Shown here piece after piece: positions 31,771-36,487 of a stretch of 36,487 bases of DNA; positions within the stretch are counted from its first letter, which is position 1, and the number at the start of each line of letters is the position of its first letter. A model generated the notes under the pieces. It did not search any database and was not told the origin of the DNA. It was given only the letters and a program-made list of their open reading frames with translations. This stretch comes from Oscillospiraceae bacterium (lineage in GTDB: Bacteria; Bacillota; Clostridia; Oscillospirales; Oscillospiraceae), in NCBI GenBank assembly GCA_017398685.1, contig JAFQFH010000030.1, positions 1-36,487 of the forward strand. The letters run 5' to 3'. Made by a program: the position numbers and the translations under genes.

Positions 31771-32394
31771 TCAGCGGATGAAATTCGTGGCTATCCGCTT
31801 TTCATAGGCCGGAGCAGGCACATTGGCAGCTTTTCCGGCTTCGATGCACTTTAAAAGCCAGGCCATGTTCTCACCCAGCACGCGCATGGTCTGAAGTCCC
31901 TCCGCATCCTCTTTTGCCTGAGCGGCATTGCTGCCGTGGATCTGATTCCAGTACTGGGAGCCGACTATGACCATGTTGTTCATGGCCGGGTATTTGTTGA
32001 GCCTGTCAAAAGCTGCGGTTGCGCCGCCGCGCCGACTGGAGACGACAGAGGCGGCAAGCTTGCCCGCCATGCCAGTGCCGTAGGCGAAAAAGAGCCTGTC
32101 CAGAAAGGCGCAGAGCTGGCCGGACGGGCCGCCGTAATACACGGGAGAGCCCATGACTATGCCGTCAAATTCCTCAAGCCGTCCGCCGATTTCGTTTACC
32201 GCGTCATCCATGACACACTTCCCCAGTCCTCCGCAGGCACGGCAGGCCGTGCAGCCGGAGATGGGGTCTGTGCCCAGATACAAAAGCTCTGTTTCCACGC
32301 CGTGCTTTTCAAGCTGCATGGCAAGCTCGGAAAGTGCCGTATATGTGCAGCCCTTCTCGTTGGGACTGCCGTTTATCAAAAGTATTCTGGACAT
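31771..32394 (-). CDS. Flavodoxin-like NAD(P)H-dependent FMN reductase
   Basis: This 207-residue flavodoxin-fold protein is of the FMN_red/Flavodoxin_2 type. It starts with ILLINGSPNEKGCTYTALSEL, where the FMN phosphate loop GSP..KG.T lies. It contains CTACRACGGLGKC (four cysteines common in this clostridial group) and MGSPVYYGGPSGQLCAFLDR, the second FMN loop. It would reduce flavins, quinones or metal ions in the cytoplasm. The ATG at 32394 is supported by GAGGT 8 bases upstream; an upstream ATG at 32430 lies in a hairpin region. It is the second gene of the unit, between the pseudokinase-lectin and serine-hydrolase genes. A role as the redox partner of the unit is only a possibility. Confidence 0.87.
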   Translation of the reverse strand: MSRILLINGSPNEKGCTYTALSELAMQLEKHGVETELLYLGTDPISGCTACRACGGLGKCVMDDAVNEIGGRLEEFDGIVMGSPVYYGGPSGQLCAFLDRLFFAYGTGMAGKLAASVVSSRRGGATAAFDRLNKYPAMNNMVIVGSQYWNQIHGSNAAQAKEDAEGLQTMRVLGENMAWLLKCIEAGKAANVPAPAYEKRIATNFIR

Positions 32395-32415
32395 AAATTT
32401 TACCTCACCGCTGGA

Positions 32416-32448
32416 AAACCGCTCCCCCATTTTTCGAGAGAGCGGTTT
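32416..32448 (-). other. Intercistronic hairpin between pseudokinase-lectin and flavodoxin genes
   Basis: A 9-bp perfect stem (32416-32424 with 32440-32448) with a 15-base loop lies in the 72-base gap and is followed on the minus strand by TTTTCC. The T-run is too short to be sure of termination; partial attenuation is possible. Confidence 0.5.
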
Positions 32449-32466
32449 GCCGGAACTTCAAGTCAC

Positions 32467-34101
32467 TTATCCGCCGAACTCGCAGATATAGGCCATCTTC
32501 CCGCCGTACCACTGGGGGAACTCAGCGCAGGGGTCATGGCGGCTGTCATTGAAAAACCAGCCGTTATTGTACCAGAGAAGCACATAGTCTTCCAGAACGC
32601 CGTCGGAACTGTCCTGATAGGAAGGCTCACCTGCTGCCCAGGGAGTATAGGCCTGGTCGGAACCATCTTCCCAGATCATCTTGTCGTTTTCACGGCGACC
32701 GCCTATCCACAGCATACTGACACCGTTTTCCTCAGCAAGGGCAACGATTTCTGCAAACTCTTCCTCGTCATTGATGACTGCCAGATGTCCGCCCAGCTCA
32801 AAGCACTTGTCGCGGGCGTCGCTCCAGCTGATGTCTTCCTTGAAAAGCTCATAGCTGGGTTCCACAGGCTCCACAACGGGAGGTACGGTAGTCTCCTCAA
32901 GGCCGCCGGGCAGAGGAGTTGCGTCGGGAACAGGCTCCATGGTGGGGGCAGGCGTGATCTCCATGACATTGATGGGCTGCTGAAGCTGCTGCTGGACAAT
33001 CTGCTCCTGATTCATTTCAGGTCGGGAAGTGATATCCTTGATTATGGCATTGAATACTATTGCCGCCACCACAAGAAGGGCGCACAGTACCAAAAGGATC
33101 GCCACAGGTCTTCTTCTTCTGTTTTCCACGTCATCATCCTCCATCCTCATGCGCTGCTGCGCATTTTTTGAATATTGTACGGCCGGTCTCATATCAGCTG
33201 AATTTTTCAGCACCACCGGCTCAAGGTCGGGGTATCGCTCTTCGTATAGTCTTGGGACACGGTTTGCAGCTTCCCTTGCCGCAAAGCGGGCAAACTCCGC
33301 CTCGTAGACCCTGTCCTCCTCAAGCGCATCCACAAATTCTTCTTCCAGTTCAAATTCGTCCGGCTCTTCTTTCTCAGGTCTTTCGTCCTCAGGCAGATAG
33401 TCCTCCACCTGGAGCTGGGGCAGTTCTTCCTCTTCCTCCGGCACCTGAGAGAGTATCTCCTCCTCGGGCAGAGGCTCCTCCTCACCCTTTTCAATAATGG
33501 ATACCATCATACGCTCCAGATCGTTCAGATCATCGTCGTGCTTTTTGAAAATGCTCTCTGCGCTGGTGGCACCGCCCAGATAGAGGTTTTTAAGGCAGCT
33601 TTCCACAAGGGCGCGGAGCTCATCCATGCTCTGATATCTGTCGGCAGCCTTGAACTGGGTGGCCTTGCGGATAATATCGCCCAGCCTGCGGCCTGCGGCC
33701 TTGGGCACATCAAAGGGATCGCCGCTCATGCGCCTGAGCTGCGGGTCGCGGCACTCCCCCTCAAAGGGCAGCTTTCCTCCGGAGACTGCATAGTAAAGCA
33801 GCATGCCTATGGAATACACGTCCGCTGCGGGAGTGAGCTTATTGTTCCAGTACTGCTCGGGAGGGAGAAAATCCAGCTCCTGACCCTGCCAGTCAGCTCT
33901 GGAGGCGGGCCCTACAGCCAGCTCACCATCCTTGTTTTCGCTTATATTCTCAGGGTACACGCCGCCACGGTACACGCCTGCACCTGCGTCGGCCTTTACC
34001 CGTTCGCACAGCTTTATTATAAAGCGGCAAAGGGTTTCCCTGTCGTATTCAAGAATATTATTGCCCACGATCTGCGATGGATCGAACTGATACTTTTTCA
34101 C
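32467..34101 (-). CDS. Kinase C-lobe-like (pseudokinase) / transmembrane / C-type-lectin-like receptor protein
   Basis: This 544-residue protein starts with GTG; GGAGG lies 7 bases before it. Residues 1-175 resemble only the C-lobe of a Ser/Thr protein kinase. The catalytic loop reads RGGVYPEN (45-52) in place of HRDLKPEN. The DFG position reads VGP. The APE-like LPPEQ (79-83) and F-helix DVYSIG (94-99) are kept. There is no glycine-rich loop or ATP lysine, so it is probably catalytically dead. A Glu-rich acidic linker (about 205-265), one membrane span (331-354) and a Pro/Thr stalk (about 380-415) follow. The outer domain (417-544) is C-type-lectin-like: C433, C525 and C540, GGHLAVIND, LWIGG and WFFND. 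It heads the four-gene unit. The ligand and partners are unknown. Confidence 0.85.
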   Translation of the reverse strand: MKKYQFDPSQIVGNNILEYDRETLCRFIIKLCERVKADAGAGVYRGGVYPENISENKDGELAVGPASRADWQGQELDFLPPEQYWNNKLTPAADVYSIGMLLYYAVSGGKLPFEGECRDPQLRRMSGDPFDVPKAAGRRLGDIIRKATQFKAADRYQSMDELRALVESCLKNLYLGGATSAESIFKKHDDDLNDLERMMVSIIEKGEEEPLPEEEILSQVPEEEEELPQLQVEDYLPEDERPEKEEPDEFELEEEFVDALEEDRVYEAEFARFAAREAANRVPRLYEERYPDLEPVVLKNSADMRPAVQYSKNAQQRMRMEDDDVENRRRRPVAILLVLCALLVVAAIVFNAIIKDITSRPEMNQEQIVQQQLQQPINVMEITPAPTMEPVPDATPLPGGLEETTVPPVVEPVEPSYELFKEDISWSDARDKCFELGGHLAVINDEEEFAEIVALAEENGVSMLWIGGRRENDKMIWEDGSDQAYTPWAAGEPSYQDSSDGVLEDYVLLWYNNGWFFNDSRHDPCAEFPQWYGGKMAYICEFGG

Positions 34102-34164
34102 AGGCTAACCTCCATATGGCATTTATATCCACATCCTGCCAAAATCGGCAGACAGTTTTCGACG

Positions 34165-34188
34165 TATAATTATGTTAACATAATTATA
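34165..34188. promoter_or_regulatory. 24-bp perfect palindrome, candidate operator
   Basis: TATAATTATGTTAACATAATTATA is fully self-complementary and covers the -10 and most of the spacer of the predicted promoter of the pseudokinase-lectin unit (34172-34200). A dimeric repressor bound here would exclude RNA polymerase. Confidence 0.5.
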
Positions 34189-34200
34189 TTCATTCGTCAA
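34172..34200 (-). promoter_or_regulatory. Predicted promoter of the pseudokinase-lectin unit
   Basis: On the minus strand TTGACG (34195-34200), a 17-bp spacer and TAACAT (34172-34177) lie about 70 bases before the GTG start. The -10 is only moderate. The overlapping palindrome suggests repression. Confidence 0.55.
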
Positions 34201-34236
34201 TGAAAACTCTCACCTGAAAGCCTATGATTTATACAA

Positions 34237-35844
34237 TTATTCTTCCATTTTTTCTATTATCTTGTTTATCTGCTCAGTATAGCGGTTAAGCTCTTTGTTG
34301 GCTCTTCCCTCAAGGCTGCGGCCGATGCGCTGGAGCTTGTCAATTGCCTGCATGAGAGCTGTGAAGGATGGGCTGGTCTGCCTTGTCTGGGCATGGGCTT
34401 TTTTCTCTATGGGCTTTCCCTCGGTGACGCTGACAAAGTCGCCGGCGAGAAGGTCATAGCTTGTGCCGCTGTATGGGGCAAAGGCCTTATAGCCAAGTTC
34501 TGTAGTGAGACATTCCACAAAGCTGTCGGCAGAGTCGGGGTCGCCGTGGTTTACAAAGACCATCTGCGGTTTCTTTTCAAAGCCATTGAGCCAGTTTATA
34601 AGCCCTTCCTTGTCCGCATGGCCACTGACACCGGGGAGAGTGTCCACCTGGGCGCGGACGATGACCTCGTCCCCAAGTATTTTCACCTTCTCAGCACCAT
34701 CGGCAATGAGCCTGCCCAGAGTTCCTACTGACTGATAGCCCACAAAGAGGATAAGATTTTCACTTTTCCAGAGATTGTGCTTGAGATGGTGGCGGATACG
34801 GCCCGCATCGCACATGCCGCTGGCGGAAATGATGACCTTGGGTATCTTGTTTTCGTTTATCGCCTTGGACTCCTCCTGTGAAACCGCCAGCTCAAGGCCG
34901 GGAAACACCAGCGGATTTACGCCGGAGCGGATAATCTCTGCCATTTCATCGTCTACAAAGTGCGTATCACACTGGAGAAAGACGCTGGTGGCTTCAATGG
35001 CCAGAGGGCTGTCCACATAGACAGGGAAGTCACTGTGACCCCTGACAAGGCCCTTCTGCTTTATTTCACGGATAAAATACAGCATTTCCTGAGTACGGCC
35101 CACGGCAAAGGAGGGGATGATGACGTTGCCGCCCCGGTCAAAGGTGCGCTGGATGCGCACGGCAAGCTCCGTTACATAGTCGGCCCTCTCCTTTTCGTGA
35201 TACCTGTCGCCGTAGGTAGACTCGATAATTACATAGTCGGCATCTTTCACATGCACAGGGTCACGGAGGATGGGCTGGTCAATATTGCCCACATCGCCGC
35301 TGAAGCAGAGCTTTTTTGTCTGCCCCTCTTCGGTGAGCCAGACTTCTATGGCCGCGGAGCCGAGAAGATGACCCACGTCGGTAAGGCGAATGGACACGCA
35401 GTCATTGACCTGTATAGGCTTATCATAAGGGCAGGGTATCATCTTGGTGAGGATACCCTCTGCATCCGCCATGGTATAGAGAGGCTGCTCCATGGGTCTG
35501 CCGGAGCGCTTGTTTTTCTTGTTTTTCCACTCTGCGTCCGATTCCTGAATATGGGCACAGTCGCGCAGCATTATCTGGCAGAGGGAGCAGGTGGCGGCGC
35601 TGGCGTACACTGAACCGCGAAAGCCTTCTTTATACAAAAGGGGCAGTCTGCCGGTATGATCCACATGGGCATGGGTTACAAGCACAAAATCCAGCTGTGA
35701 GGCCACCACAGGCAGTTGAGCATTGACAAAAAGGTCCTTACCCTGTTCCATGCCGCAGTCCACTATGCCCTTTTTGTCGCCTACTTCGATATATGTGCAG
35801 CTGCCGGTAACCTCGTGAGCCGCGCCCAAAAATGTAATTTTCAT
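34237..35844 (-). CDS. Beta-CASP metallo-beta-lactamase-fold RNA-processing hydrolase
   Basis: This 535-residue MBL-fold protein has a beta-CASP insert and C-terminal RMMBL region, as in CPSF73-like ribonucleases. The start ITFLGAAHEVTGSCTYIEV, the metal motif HAHVDHTG, DVGHLLGSAAIEV and SGDVGNIDQPIL are MBL features. FVGYQSVGTLGR and HADKEGLINWL are beta-CASP/RMMBL features. The likely substrate is RNA, as endo- and/or 5' exonuclease. The last 70 residues (from about 465) form a basic helical tail (EKKAHAQTRQ..., NKELNRYTEQINKIIEKMEE) that is not part of the usual core. The ATG at 35844 is chosen for AGGAG 8 bases upstream and the family's N-terminus; the frame is open to an ATG at 35868. 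It is a single-gene unit after ppdK. Confidence 0.92.
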   Translation of the reverse strand: MKITFLGAAHEVTGSCTYIEVGDKKGIVDCGMEQGKDLFVNAQLPVVASQLDFVLVTHAHVDHTGRLPLLYKEGFRGSVYASAATCSLCQIMLRDCAHIQESDAEWKNKKNKRSGRPMEQPLYTMADAEGILTKMIPCPYDKPIQVNDCVSIRLTDVGHLLGSAAIEVWLTEEGQTKKLCFSGDVGNIDQPILRDPVHVKDADYVIIESTYGDRYHEKERADYVTELAVRIQRTFDRGGNVIIPSFAVGRTQEMLYFIREIKQKGLVRGHSDFPVYVDSPLAIEATSVFLQCDTHFVDDEMAEIIRSGVNPLVFPGLELAVSQEESKAINENKIPKVIISASGMCDAGRIRHHLKHNLWKSENLILFVGYQSVGTLGRLIADGAEKVKILGDEVIVRAQVDTLPGVSGHADKEGLINWLNGFEKKPQMVFVNHGDPDSADSFVECLTTELGYKAFAPYSGTSYDLLAGDFVSVTEGKPIEKKAHAQTRQTSPSFTALMQAIDKLQRIGRSLEGRANKELNRYTEQINKIIEKMEE

Positions 35845-35925
35845 ATTTTTATCTCCTTTGTATCGCACTTTTTATTTCATTTTAAACCTTTGCGGCTTTT
35901 ATGTGATAAACAAAAAGTAAACAAA

Positions 35926-35958
35926 ATAACGCCTTCCGATATGCTCGGAAGGCGTTAT
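35926..35958 (-). terminator. Terminator after ppdK
   Basis: A perfect 14-bp GC-rich stem (35926-35939 with 35945-35958) with a 5-base loop is followed on the minus strand by TTTTG. It lies 25 bases after the ppdK stop. Confidence 0.85.
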
Positions 35959-35983
35959 GATTATAGGCTATGCCCTAAGGAAA

Positions 35984-36487
35984 TTACATATCCTTGATTG
36001 CGGCCTGTGCAGCAGCCAGACGTGCGATGGGAACGCGGAAGGGGCTGCAGGAGACGTAGTCAAGACCGGTCTTGTGGCAGAACTCAACAGAGCTGGGGTC
36101 GCCGCCGTGCTCGCCGCAGATACCCAGCTTAAGGTTCTCGCGGGTGGAGCGGCCAAGCTTTGCAGCCATGGCAACCAGCTTGCCAACGCCGTTCTGGTCC
36201 AGACGTGCAAAGGGATCGGACTCGTAGATCTTGGTGTCGTAGTAGGAGCCCAGGAACTTGCCTGCGTCGTCGCGGCTGAAGCCGAAGGTCATCTGGGTAA
36301 GGTCGTTGGTACCGAAGGAGAAGAACTCAGCCTCGGTGGCGATCTCGTCAGCGGTGAGGGCTGCTCTGGGGATCTCAATCATGGTGCCGACCATGTACTT
36401 CATGCCGGTGCCGGACTCAGCGATCAGAGCGTCAGCTGCCTTGACAACAACGTCCTTGACAAACTTAAGCTCCTTGACTTCGCCAAC
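35984..36487 (-). CDS. ppdK: Pyruvate, phosphate dikinase, C-terminal part (partial at right edge)
   Basis: The last 167 residues of PPDK are encoded here; the gene continues past the window. The enzyme interconverts pyruvate, ATP and phosphate with PEP, AMP and diphosphate, and many anaerobes use it in place of, or with, pyruvate kinase. The piece is the PEP/pyruvate-binding TIM-barrel end: [32 protein letters not shown], the catalytic cysteine in [10 protein letters not shown], and [27 protein letters not shown]. The strongly biased codon use (CTC, GCC, AAC, AAG) fits high expression, like the AOR piece at the left edge. The stop is TAA at 35984-35986, followed by a terminator. Confidence 0.96.
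   Translation of the reverse strand, partial: VGEVKELKFVKDVVVKAADALIAESGTGMKYMVGTMIEIPRAALTADEIATEAEFFSFGTNDLTQMTFGFSRDDAGKFLGSYYDTKIYESDPFARLDQNGVGKLVAMAAKLGRSTRENLKLGICGEHGGDPSSVEFCHKTGLDYVSCSPFRVPIARLAAAQAAIKDM

Noticed and set aside
34166-34187. The AT palindrome as a terminator or an origin element
   Set aside because: It has no GC stem and no T-tail, and there are no DnaA-box clusters or replication genes; operator is the simpler reading.

Overview
The window looks like the chromosome of an anaerobic, endospore-forming member of the Bacillota, most likely class Clostridia and plausibly an Oscillospirales-type gut organism. The reasons are a Gram-positive PolC replicase, the sporulation pair spoIIGA-sigE, the MurT-GatD peptidoglycan amidation pair, two aldehyde:ferredoxin oxidoreductase (AOR) genes with MoaD-like partners, and a pyruvate phosphate dikinase. 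The species assignment is inference; no rRNA, tRNA, CRISPR array, insertion sequence or origin was seen.

Layout. 1-1453 (+): the 3' end of an AOR gene, a terminator, a MoaD-like gene and a ThiF/MoeB-like gene. 1596-7613 (-): a visibly AT-richer catabolic operon, dctQ-dctM-dctP (TRAP transporter), a transaldolase-family aldolase, a sugar isomerase/epimerase-like protein and a zinc dehydrogenase, with a divergent GntR/FCD regulator at 7803-8516. 8704-9243 (+): a GNAT acetyltransferase. 9348-11488 (+): a second AOR with its own MoaD. 11529-12635 (-): an orphan PTS-type EIIC permease. 12768-23134 (-): a housekeeping operon transcribed as DMT permease, pyrH, frr, uppS, dxr, rseP, ispG, polC. cdsA, usually found between uppS and dxr, is missing here. 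23295-24828 (+): spoIIGA and sigE. 24853-29082 (-): murT, gatD, an MTA/SAH-deaminase-like amidohydrolase and a PHP phosphoesterase. 29220-34101 (-): four genes of unusual architecture (below). 34237-35844 (-): a beta-CASP metallo-hydrolase. 35984-36487 (-): the 3' end of ppdK, running off the window.

The most unusual part is 29220-34101. It reads as one transcription unit: (i) a protein with only a degenerate kinase C-lobe inside, one membrane span and a C-type-lectin-like domain outside; (ii) a flavodoxin-like reductase; (iii) an SxxK serine-hydrolase domain outside the cell, tethered through a long coiled coil and membrane span to a charged cytoplasmic tail; (iv) a lipoprotein that appears to be a circularly permuted family-3 solute-binding protein. 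Three of the four are predicted at the membrane. I propose it as a candidate undescribed envelope-sensing module; its function is unknown.

The two AOR loci flank the TRAP/transaldolase region. AOR1-MoaD-ThiF and AOR2-MoaD probably share pterin (tungsten/molybdenum) cofactor chemistry. The TRAP operon suggests uptake of an organic or sugar acid followed by dehydrogenase, isomerase and aldolase steps, with the GntR regulator acting at two GTATAC-centred sites.
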